5,017 nucleotides of DNA from DATEZO01 sp035255485 (GTDB lineage: Bacteria > Pseudomonadota > Gammaproteobacteria > Burkholderiales > Burkholderiaceae_D), in NCBI GenBank assembly GCA_035255485.1, contig DATEZO010000262.1:1-5017 (forward strand). Direction: 5' to 3'. Position 1 is the first letter of the stretch; the number at the start of each line of letters is the position of its first letter. The notes below the pieces were generated by a model. That model had not been told where the DNA came from, searched no databases, and was given only the letters and a program-made list of their open reading frames with translations. This document shows positions 1 through 5,017 of this stretch, in pieces. The position numbers were made by a program, and so were the translations under genes.

Positions 1-10
1 TTCAGAATCC

Positions 11-86
11 TGGAGCGGGAGAAGAGTCTCGAACTCTCGACCTCAACCTTGGCAAGGTTGCGCTCTACCAACTGAGCTACTCCCGC
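11..86 (-). tRNA. tRNA-Gly, anticodon GCC
   Basis: Reading the minus strand, the 76 nt fold into a complete cloverleaf. The 7-bp acceptor stem pairs GCGGGAG with CTCCCGC. The D arm is GCTC/GAGC around AGTTGGTA. The anticodon stem CAACC/GGTTG encloses the loop TTGCCAA, which gives anticodon GCC. A 5-nt variable loop AGGTC follows. The T arm GAGAG/CTCTT has one G-U pair and the loop TTCGAGA. The discriminator is U73, as expected for bacterial glycine tRNAs, and the 3' CCA is encoded in the DNA. It decodes GGC and GGU glycine codons. It lies 61 nt downstream of pgsA, the same place as glyW (also GCC) in E. coli. Only 10 nt remain beyond it in the window, so neither a terminator nor further tRNAs of a cluster can be seen. 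Confidence 0.98.
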
Positions 87-103
87 GTCGACAACAGACA
101 AGC

Positions 104-131
104 ATTATAGAGATCTGCCGTTTTTTGTCAA
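104..131 (-). promoter_or_regulatory. Consensus sigma70 promoter for the tRNA-Gly gene
   Basis: On the minus strand a perfect -35 box TTGACA (131-126) and a perfect -10 box TATAAT (109-104) are separated by 16 nt. Transcription should start near 95-99, leaving a leader of roughly 10 nt before the tRNA 5' end at 86. It sits between the pgsA stop codon and the tRNA, so the tRNA can be made independently of the upstream operon. A 16-bp spacer is known from stable-RNA promoters such as rrn P1. Stringent or growth-rate control is therefore possible, but that is inference. The sequence directly after the -10 begins GC and then turns mixed, so it is not a strongly GC-rich discriminator. Confidence 0.9.
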
Positions 132-147
132 GCGTTAATCCTTATCG

Positions 148-729
148 CTAAACGATCCTTCCCGCCTTTTCCTTGATGAGCGGCCACGCCTTCTTCAGGT
201 AATAAAACATCGACCAAACGGTCAGAACTGCCGCGATTTCCAACAGACGCGTGCCCCAGAAGCGCGTGTCAATCCCAAACAGCGCCTCGCGATACAAGAG
301 CATTGGAATGGCGATCATCTGTGCGGTGGTCTTTATCTTGCCGATAGAACTGACCGCAACCGACTTTGACGCACCGAGTTGCGCCATCCATTCGCGCAAT
401 GCCGAAATTGCAATCTCGCGGCCGATAATGATGAATGCCAGAACGGCATTGACGTTATAAAACTCCACCAGTACCAGGAGCGCTCCGGCGACCATCAGTT
501 TGTCGGCAACCGGATCGAGGAAGGCGCCGAAAGCCGATGTCTCATTCCAGCGCCGCGCCAGAAAGCCGTCAAACCAATCGGTAATTGCAGCGACGATAAA
601 GACCGCGGTAGATGCAACACCTTTGGCAAAGGGTGACAGCCATACATCGGGGAGATAGAACACGCCCACCACTAGTGGAATAAGTGCTACCCGCAGCCAA
701 GTAAGAAGAATCGGTATATTTAGGGGCAT
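148..729 (-). CDS. pgsA: CDP-diacylglycerol--glycerol-3-phosphate 3-phosphatidyltransferase
   Basis: This 193-residue integral inner-membrane enzyme makes phosphatidylglycerophosphate from CDP-diacylglycerol and glycerol 3-phosphate, the committed step to phosphatidylglycerol and cardiolipin. The CDP-alcohol phosphotransferase signature is intact: D51, D54-G55, A58-R59, G68, D72 and D76, with exactly eight residues between R59 and G68. These aspartates bind the divalent metals and CDP. Hydrophobic segments fit a multi-spanning protein: about 5-25, 38-50, 78-103, 133-146 and 160-178. The N-terminus MPLNIPILLTWLR resembles the usual N-P-N-x-L-T-x-x-R start of PgsA. The length is normal for the family. 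The ATG is preceded by AAAGG eight bases upstream. The gene ends with TAG, 84 nt separate it from uvrC upstream, and tRNA-Gly follows. Phosphatidylserine synthase shares the fold, but the length, N-terminus and uvrC neighbourhood favour PgsA. Confidence 0.96.
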   Translation of the reverse strand: MPLNIPILLTWLRVALIPLVVGVFYLPDVWLSPFAKGVASTAVFIVAAITDWFDGFLARRWNETSAFGAFLDPVADKLMVAGALLVLVEFYNVNAVLAFIIIGREIAISALREWMAQLGASKSVAVSSIGKIKTTAQMIAIPMLLYREALFGIDTRFWGTRLLEIAAVLTVWSMFYYLKKAWPLIKEKAGRIV

Positions 730-737
730 AGTCAGCG

Positions 738-742
738 CCTTT
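738..742 (-). promoter_or_regulatory. Ribosome binding site of pgsA
   Basis: AAAGG on the minus strand lies 8 nt before the pgsA ATG (729-727). This is a good spacing and supports that start codon. The match is short but is the only purine-rich stretch close to the start. Confidence 0.6.
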
Positions 743-753
743 GAATTAGCCTG

Positions 754-783
754 ATTATCGCGTGGAAATTGCCTTCACTGCAA
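754..783 (-). promoter_or_regulatory. Possible weak promoter for pgsA
   Basis: In the 84-nt uvrC-pgsA gap the minus strand carries GATAAT (759-754, five of six matches to TATAAT). It lies 18 nt downstream of TTGCAG (783-778, three of six matches to TTGACA). The boxes sit about 25-54 nt before the pgsA start codon, so a transcript would have a short leader containing the AAAGG ribosome site. The -35 is poor and no extended -10 TG is seen. This is a candidate only; pgsA may simply be read through from uvrC. Confidence 0.3.
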
Positions 784-792
784 TTGCGAATT

Positions 793-819
793 CACTACAG
801 CCGACTGCTGCAATTAGTG
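793..819 (-). other. Bulged stem-loop across the uvrC stop codon
   Basis: In minus-strand RNA, CACUA and CAGC pair with GCUG and UAGUG around the 5-nt loop AGUCG, with a 4-nt bulge AUUG on the 5' side. The stem therefore has nine base pairs in two blocks (5 and 4), and it includes the uvrC stop codon at 816-814. No run of U follows, so it does not look like an intrinsic terminator. It could be a weak attenuator, an mRNA stability element, or chance. Confidence 0.3.
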
Positions 820-2670
820 CAACTGCTTGTAAATCTCCTCGGCCAGCTGTCGTGAAATACCTTCAACCGATGCCAGTTCTTCCACGCTCGCGTCCGCGAC
901 ACCACGCAATCCACCGAACCGGGCCAGAAGTTTTTGGCGCCTTTTCGCGCCAATGCCTTCGATTTCCTCCAGGCGCGAGGACTGCCTGGCCTTCGCTCGC
1001 TTTGCACGCATTCCGGTGATCGCAAAGCGATGGGCTTCATCGCGAATTTGCGCGATCAGCATCAAGGCCGCCGACTCTTTGCCAAGCTCAAGCGCTGGCC
1101 TCTCATCGGCGAATACCAAGGTCTCCAATCCAACCTTCCTCCCCTCGCCCTTTGCAACACCGACAAGCAGCCCGATATCCAAACCAAGTTCGCTGAAAAC
1201 CTGCCTTGCCATCTCGACCTGCCCTTTGCCGCCATCGATCAGCACAATGTCCGGCATCACGCCCTCGCCATTAGCCACCTTTTCATAACGTCGCGTCAGC
1301 ACTTGTCGCATCGCTGCGTAATCATCGCCGGGTGTAATGTCATGAATGTTGAATCGCCGATATTCGCCGTTCTGCATGGCGTGATGATGGAACACGACAC
1401 ACGATGCCTGGGTGGCCTCGCCTTGCGTGTGACTGATGTCAAAACATTCGACCCGCAAGGAGTCGACGTCTGAGACATCCAGCCCGATAACATCAATCAG
1501 CGCACGCGTGCGAGCTTGCTGCGAACCCTGCTCCGACAGCAAACGCGCCAACGCGATTTCCGCGCCTTTGTGTGCCATCTCAAGCCATTGCCGGCGCTGA
1601 CCTTGCGGCTGAAACACCAGTGTGATCCGATGGCCGCATTGTTCCATCAGCGCCGTCATGAGCGCAGGCTCGTCAAGCTCTGTATTGAGAATAATTGTGC
1701 CCGGGATGAATTTCTCGATGTAGTGTTGTGCCAAAAACGCCTTCAACACTTCAACCTCGACAGCGCCATCTGCTGCCACCATCGCATCGTCGACGTGAGT
1801 CGGAAAGTAGGCGCGATCCCCAAGATGCCTGCCGCCCCTGACCATCGCCAGGTTGACGCATGCTCTTCCCCCCTGCACCACGACGGCAATGATATCGATG
1901 TCGGCATCGCCCACGGTTTCCATGCTTTGCTGATGAAGAACGCGTGACAATGCGGTGATCTGATTGCGCACTGCCGCAGCCTGTTCAAATTTCAGCTCCG
2001 CGGCAAATCCATGCATTTTCTTTTCCAGCGCTTCCAGCACCTCGGTCTGCCGTCCGCGCAAAAACTTCGCTGCATTCTCGACGTCATGCTCGTAATCTTC
2101 CTTGCTGATCGCGTGCACGCAGGGCGCGCTGCAACGCTGGATCTGATATAGCAGACATGGACGGGTACGGTTTGCGAAGACGGAGTCTTCACAGGTTCGC
2201 AGGCGGAACACCTTCTGCAGAATCTGCATCGACTCCTTCACAGCCCACGCGCTGGGAAAAGGTCCGAAATATTGGTTCTTCTTGTCGACCGCACCGCGGT
2301 AATACGCCATGCGCGGCGTTTCCTCCGCAGTGATTTTCAGGTATGGATAAGACTTGTCGTCGCGAAACAGAATGTTGAAGCGCGGCTGCAGCGTCTTGAT
2401 CAGATTGTTTTCCAGAAGGAGGGCCTCCGCCTCGCTTCGTGTGACAGTCGTCTCCAGCCGCATGATGCGCTCGACCATCATTGCCGTGCGCGGACTGCTT
2501 AACGTCTTCTGAAAATAACTCGATACACGCTTCTTTAGATCGCGCGCTTTTCCGACGTACAGAAGATTATTATCCGCGTCGAAGTAGCGATAAACGCCAG
2601 GCAAGTGCGGCAGTTTTGCGACCGTCTCCAGAACAGCCGCACGCGGATCGGGAGTAACAGCTTCAGACAT
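814..2670 (-). CDS. uvrC: UvrABC excinuclease subunit C
   Basis: UvrC makes both incisions flanking a DNA lesion in nucleotide excision repair after UvrA and UvrB have located it. Numbering is from the ATG at 2670 (618 residues). The N-terminal GIY-YIG nuclease domain (about 22-100) shows GVY, YVGKA and the following arginine, and makes the 3' cut. Cysteines 160, 172, 180 and 184 have the 12-8-4 spacing of the E. coli UvrC iron-sulfur cluster ligands. A UVR (UvrB-contact) motif lies at about 206-241. The RNase H-like nuclease for the 5' cut shows D411 (ECFDISH), D479 (LIDGGKGQ) and H547 (DEAHRFA). A tandem helix-hairpin-helix DNA-binding domain occupies about 567-617. All catalytic residues are present and the length is typical. 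An in-frame TTG at 2679 would add three residues. I prefer ATG, although neither start has ideal Shine-Dalgarno spacing. nagZ ends 15 nt upstream, so cotranscription is likely. Confidence 0.97.
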   Translation of the reverse strand: MSEAVTPDPRAAVLETVAKLPHLPGVYRYFDADNNLLYVGKARDLKKRVSSYFQKTLSSPRTAMMVERIMRLETTVTRSEAEALLLENNLIKTLQPRFNILFRDDKSYPYLKITAEETPRMAYYRGAVDKKNQYFGPFPSAWAVKESMQILQKVFRLRTCEDSVFANRTRPCLLYQIQRCSAPCVHAISKEDYEHDVENAAKFLRGRQTEVLEALEKKMHGFAAELKFEQAAAVRNQITALSRVLHQQSMETVGDADIDIIAVVVQGGRACVNLAMVRGGRHLGDRAYFPTHVDDAMVAADGAVEVEVLKAFLAQHYIEKFIPGTIILNTELDEPALMTALMEQCGHRITLVFQPQGQRRQWLEMAHKGAEIALARLLSEQGSQQARTRALIDVIGLDVSDVDSLRVECFDISHTQGEATQASCVVFHHHAMQNGEYRRFNIHDITPGDDYAAMRQVLTRRYEKVANGEGVMPDIVLIDGGKGQVEMARQVFSELGLDIGLLVGVAKGEGRKVGLETLVFADERPALELGKESAALMLIAQIRDEAHRFAITGMRAKRAKARQSSRLEEIEGIGAKRRQKLLARFGGLRGVADASVEELASVEGISRQLAEEIYKQLH

Positions 2671-2673
2671 CGG

Positions 2674-2688
2674 CTCCAATGGTCCTTA
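2674..2688 (-). promoter_or_regulatory. Ribosome-binding region of uvrC, overlapping the nagZ stop
   Basis: TAAGGA (2688-2683) contains the nagZ TAA stop and matches the 16S anti-Shine-Dalgarno well. It lies 12 nt before the ATG at 2670 but only 3 nt before the alternative TTG at 2679. A second element, GGAG (2677-2674), is 3 nt before the ATG. The arrangement leaves the true start ambiguous and suggests that ribosomes ending nagZ could reinitiate on uvrC. Confidence 0.5.
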
Positions 2689-3738
2689 TGCGCCCATCAA
2701 CGATTGCACGGTCTGCTTCGCCGCGCGGTAGCGAGGATCGCTCTGCAAGTCGTCCCAGTCGAGTACGGGCATTTGCGGCAGCAGTGCTGCGATGCGCGCC
2801 GACGATTCTTTCGTTGCAGCGCTCATCTTCATTTTCAGCCCGCCCAGCAATTCATCGGCCTTGTCGGGCGCATTGCAGATCAAGACCATGTCGCAACCTG
2901 CCGAAAGTGCGGCCCTTGCCCCATCGACTACGCCGCCAGCGACACTCGCTCCTTCCATGCTCAGGTCGTCGCTGAATATCACGCCTTGAAAGCCCATATC
3001 ACGGCGCAGGATCGACAACCATTTCCTGGAGAAGCCCGCCGGGTTCTTGTCGACCTTTGGATAAATTACATGTGCCGGCATCACTGCCGACAAGCCAAGG
3101 CCAAGCCAGTCATACGGGGCAGCGTCCTCACTCAGAATCTCCTTGAGGCCGCGATCATCAACAGGAATGGCAATATGCGAATCCGCGTGGACAAAACCGT
3201 GTCCCGGAAAATGCTTGCCGCAGTTCGCCATTCCCGCCAGCGCCAAGCCGTGATTCAGGCTCTTCGCCAACACGGTTACCACGCGTGGATCGCGATGGAA
3301 CGCGCGATCGCCGATCACGCTCGATTCACCGTAATCCAAATCGAGTACCGGCGTAAACGACAAGTCGACGCCACATGCCCGCAATTCAGTTGCGAGAACA
3401 AAACCGACATCGGTCGCGGCTTTGATCGCGTCCAGAACATTCCGGTCCCACATTTCCCCCAACTTGCGCATCGCGGGCAGCTTGGTAAAGCCGTCCGACT
3501 TGAACCGCTGCACGCGTCCACCCTCATGATCGACCGCGATCAGCACGCCCGGTCGCGCATCATGGATCGCACCGGTCAATGCCGTCAATTGCTTCCGATT
3601 CTGGTAGTTCCGCGCGAATAGAATCACCCCTCCGGTCAACGGATGCTGAATCCTCCGAATATCGTCCTCGGTCAACGTCGTTCCGACAACGTCGAGCATG
3701 ACGGGGCCAAGATTGGCATTTGCCGCTATTGCATTCAT
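2686..3738 (-). CDS. nagZ: Beta-N-acetylhexosaminidase (family 3 glycoside hydrolase)
   Basis: NagZ removes N-acetylglucosamine from GlcNAc-anhydroMurNAc peptides in the cytoplasm during cell-wall recycling. Its products can act as AmpR-type beta-lactamase inducers in species that have that system. The 350-residue protein is the short, single-domain Gram-negative form and has no signal peptide. Visible family features are DHEGGRVQRF (70-79), K175-H176 in GKHFPGHG, and the flexible-loop D186-S187-H188, whose Asp/His pair serves as the unusual acid/base. The sequence FSDDLSMEGA (255-264) holds D257 as the predicted nucleophile. All expected catalytic residues are present. The ATG at 3738 overlaps the acpS stop by ATGA and is preceded by GGAG five bases upstream. 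Beta-glucosidases also belong to family 3, but the KHFPGHG-x4-DSH signature is specific for the NagZ type. Confidence 0.97.
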   Translation of the reverse strand: MNAIAANANLGPVMLDVVGTTLTEDDIRRIQHPLTGGVILFARNYQNRKQLTALTGAIHDARPGVLIAVDHEGGRVQRFKSDGFTKLPAMRKLGEMWDRNVLDAIKAATDVGFVLATELRACGVDLSFTPVLDLDYGESSVIGDRAFHRDPRVVTVLAKSLNHGLALAGMANCGKHFPGHGFVHADSHIAIPVDDRGLKEILSEDAAPYDWLGLGLSAVMPAHVIYPKVDKNPAGFSRKWLSILRRDMGFQGVIFSDDLSMEGASVAGGVVDGARAALSAGCDMVLICNAPDKADELLGGLKMKMSAATKESSARIAALLPQMPVLDWDDLQSDPRYRAAKQTVQSLMGA

Positions 3739-4127
3739 TTCTTCTCCACGATAACGAAGGCGACCGCATACTCGGCTTCATCGGTAATCGATATCTGCGC
3801 GGTCAGCCCGTTTTTTTCCATAAATTCTTTCAGCGTTCCGCTAGTCACTGCAATCGGCTTTCCACTCGGCGCGTTCAATGTCTGCATTGCGCGCCAGGTC
3901 ATCGGCATGTGCATGCCGAGTCCGATCGCCTTGGAAAATGCCTCTTTTGCTGCGAATCGCGTCGCCAGAAATCGAATTCCGCGCGCTTCCACCTTCGCCT
4001 TGCGGCGGCGATACTTGTCGAGTTCTTCCGGGCCCAGGATCTTTTCGGCAAAACGTTCACCGTTGCGAGCGAGCGCTGCTTCCACTCGCGAAATCTGGAT
4101 GATGTCGGTGCCTATCCCGTAAATCAT
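3735..4127 (-). CDS. acpS: Holo-[acyl-carrier-protein] synthase
   Basis: AcpS transfers 4'-phosphopantetheine from coenzyme A to the conserved serine of acyl carrier protein, which activates fatty acid synthesis. From the ATG at 4127 it has 130 residues, normal for this small homotrimeric family. GIGTDIIQISRVE (4-16) carries the metal-binding D8. RFAAKEAFSKAIG (57-69) carries E62 and K66 of the phosphopantetheinyl transferase signature. The C-terminal strand ISITDEAEYAVA matches the family. The reading frame stays open to 4193, which would add 22 residues, but those lie inside pdxJ and look unlike any AcpS. The chosen start overlaps the pdxJ stop as ATGA, and its own stop overlaps the nagZ start the same way. 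Only a weak AAGAA precedes the ATG, so translation probably depends on coupling to pdxJ. Confidence 0.97.
   Translation of the reverse strand: MIYGIGTDIIQISRVEAALARNGERFAEKILGPEELDKYRRRKAKVEARGIRFLATRFAAKEAFSKAIGLGMHMPMTWRAMQTLNAPSGKPIAVTSGTLKEFMEKNGLTAQISITDEAEYAVAFVIVEKK
3744..3747 (-). promoter_or_regulatory. Ribosome binding site of nagZ
   Basis: GGAG on the minus strand lies five bases before the nagZ ATG (3738-3736), within the last codons of acpS. It fixes the nagZ start and allows independent initiation in addition to coupling through the ATGA overlap. Confidence 0.7.
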
Positions 4128-4891
4128 TTCTTGTGTAGGCCCAGGCGTGCCGCAGTCATAATCGCTTTCATTTCCTTGACTGCATTCTGCCATCCGATAA
4201 AAATAGCTTGAGCGACGATCGCGTGGCCGATGTTCAATTCCGCGATCTCCGGAATCGCGGCAATCGCTTGCACGTTCGTGTAATGCAAGCCATGTCCGGC
4301 ATTCACCTGCAAGCCGTGCTTGACGCCTTCCAGCACGCCAGTCTGTACGCGCTCCAGCTCTTGCTGAATATTGATTTCGGTTATTGCATCCGCGTACCGA
4401 CCGGTATGAATTTCGATCACCGGTGCACCCGTCTCGGCTGCTGCGTGAATTTGTGCCGAATCAGCGTCGATGAACAAGCTGACGCGAATGCCTTCTGCCG
4501 CCAGTTGCCTCACGGCGGCCTGAACTTCTGAAAAATACTTGACGACATCCAAGCCGCCTTCGGTCGTCACCTCGTTGCGCCGCTCAGGTACCAGACAGAC
4601 GTCCTGGGGCTTGATGCGACAGGCGAAATCAAGCATCTCGCTTGTTACCGCCGATTCGAGATTCATGCGCGTACGCAATTGAGGTCGGATCGCCTCGACA
4701 TCTGCGTCTTTGATGTGGCGGCGATCTTCGCGCAGATGCAAGGTAATGCAATCGGCTCCGGCCTCTTCCGCCAGAAGTGCCGCCTGTACAGGATCGGGAT
4801 AGGTCGTTCCGCGCGCATTACGCAAGGTGGCAACGTGGTCGATGTTGACGCCGAGATCAATAACGGGAGTGTGGGGATGTAAGAGACTCAT
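4124..4891 (-). CDS. pdxJ: Pyridoxine 5'-phosphate synthase
   Basis: PdxJ condenses 3-amino-2-oxopropyl phosphate with 1-deoxy-D-xylulose 5-phosphate to form pyridoxine 5'-phosphate. It closes the ring in the DXP-dependent vitamin B6 pathway. The 255-residue TIM-barrel protein is of usual length. Conserved blocks are VNIDHVATLRNARG (15-28, with N16, D18 and H19), TLHLREDRRHI (50-60, with H52), MNLE (76-79), IEIHTGRYA (159-167), NAGHGLHYTNV (197-207, with H200) and ELNIGHAIV (218-226). The ATG at 4891 gives the normal N-terminus just before VIDLGVNIDH. No Shine-Dalgarno is seen upstream, and the preceding bases on the coding strand are pyrimidine-rich (TCTCCT). recO ends 16 nt upstream and acpS begins in the stop codon, as in many proteobacterial recO-pdxJ-acpS operons. 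Confidence 0.97.
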   Translation of the reverse strand: MSLLHPHTPVIDLGVNIDHVATLRNARGTTYPDPVQAALLAEEAGADCITLHLREDRRHIKDADVEAIRPQLRTRMNLESAVTSEMLDFACRIKPQDVCLVPERRNEVTTEGGLDVVKYFSEVQAAVRQLAAEGIRVSLFIDADSAQIHAAAETGAPVIEIHTGRYADAITEINIQQELERVQTGVLEGVKHGLQVNAGHGLHYTNVQAIAAIPEIAELNIGHAIVAQAIFIGWQNAVKEMKAIMTAARLGLHKK

Positions 4892-4907
4892 AGGAGATAA
4901 TTTTGGC

Positions 4908-5017
4908 TTATAACTGCATCAAATCTATCAGAATCTGCCGCGTATTGAGCGGCACGCCACCCAGATGGTGCGAAAGAAGAAACCGCATCAAAAACTTGCT
5001 TTGCAACTGGGTTGTAT
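4908..5017 (-). CDS. recO: DNA repair protein RecO, C-terminal end (partial)
   Basis: Reading the minus strand from the window edge, one frame is open for 35 codons and stops at TAA (4910-4908). The encoded end includes FLLSHHLGG followed by LNTRQILIDLMQL. I recognise this as the typical C-terminal tail of proteobacterial RecO, where a short helix after a conserved L-x-T/S-R motif closes the protein. RecO loads RecA on SSB-coated DNA in the RecFOR pathway. The rest of the gene lies outside the window. Its position 16 nt before pdxJ matches the conserved recO-pdxJ-acpS order. A second frame is also open here, continuing to a stop overlapping the pdxJ start, but it has no recognisable RecO residues. 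The identification rests on a short stretch plus context. Confidence 0.85.
   Translation of the reverse strand, partial: TTQLQSKFLMRFLLSHHLGGVPLNTRQILIDLMQL

Noticed and set aside
1..86. The tRNA gene as a mobile-element attachment site.
   Set aside because: Only 10 nt lie downstream of the tRNA in the window, with no duplicated 3' end and no integrase gene, so there is no evidence for integration.
121..126. A run of six T on the plus strand, considered as a terminator tail.
   Set aside because: No stem precedes it on the plus strand. On the minus strand it is the A-rich start of the spacer just after TTGACA in the tRNA promoter.
934..1473. A 179-codon open frame on the plus strand, antisense to uvrC.
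   Set aside because: It overlaps the conserved nuclease region of uvrC, and its composition shows no domain or family resemblance. No upstream ribosome site stands out.
2605..3621. A 338-codon open frame on the plus strand, antisense to nagZ and the start of uvrC.
   Set aside because: It lies wholly opposite two well-supported genes with intact catalytic motifs. Its translation is rich in R, H, Q and C with no recognisable domain, typical of a shadow frame caused by codon bias.
4128..4193. A 22-residue N-terminal extension of AcpS from an upstream in-frame start.
   Set aside because: The extension falls within pdxJ coding sequence and is unlike AcpS N-termini, whereas the ATG at 4127 gives the canonical start before GIGTDI and a standard ATGA overlap.
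3643..4211. Two overlapping plus-strand frames of about 160 codons opposite acpS.
   Set aside because: They are antisense to acpS with its clear signature residues, and their translations show no recognisable protein features.
4892..5017. A second minus-strand open frame running from the window edge to a stop at the pdxJ start.
   Set aside because: The alternative frame ending with a RecO-like C-terminus is far more convincing, and this one shows no recognisable family residues.

Overview
The window is an ordinary but well-preserved bacterial housekeeping block. All supported genes lie on the minus strand, so transcription runs from the right edge to the left edge. In that direction the order is: recO (3' end only), pdxJ, acpS, nagZ, uvrC, pgsA, then a tRNA-Gly(GCC) gene. 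Gene order, protein sequences and moderate GC content suggest a betaproteobacterium, probably Burkholderiales and perhaps Oxalobacteraceae (Herminiimonas-like). That placement is inferred from memory of these families, not from a search.

Right part (about 2686-5017): recO ends 16 nt before pdxJ. The pdxJ stop overlaps the acpS start as ATGA, and the acpS stop overlaps the nagZ start in the same way. These genes cover DNA recombination repair (RecO), pyridoxal phosphate synthesis (PdxJ), acyl carrier protein activation (AcpS) and cytoplasmic muropeptide recycling (NagZ). They share an operon rather than a pathway. The tight packing suggests one polycistronic mRNA with translational coupling.

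Left part (1-2685): uvrC (nucleotide excision repair endonuclease) follows nagZ with a very short junction. The nagZ stop codon is built into a TAAGGA Shine-Dalgarno-like sequence. Next come an 84-nt gap, pgsA (phosphatidylglycerophosphate synthase), and tRNA-Gly. The tRNA has its own near-ideal sigma70 promoter with perfect TTGACA and TATAAT boxes 16 bp apart. The uvrC-pgsA-tRNA-Gly(GCC) order matches the E. coli uvrC-pgsA-glyW neighbourhood, and recO-pdxJ-acpS matches another E. coli cluster. Here the two blocks are joined through nagZ.

No mobile element, CRISPR array, prophage, toxin-antitoxin pair or novel defence system is visible. No stretch longer than 300 bases lacks a gene. The observations worth a second look concern regulation and junctions: the tRNA promoter, stop/start overlaps, start-codon ambiguity in uvrC, a missing Shine-Dalgarno at pdxJ, and a bulged hairpin over the uvrC stop codon. 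I found nothing that supports a previously undescribed system.
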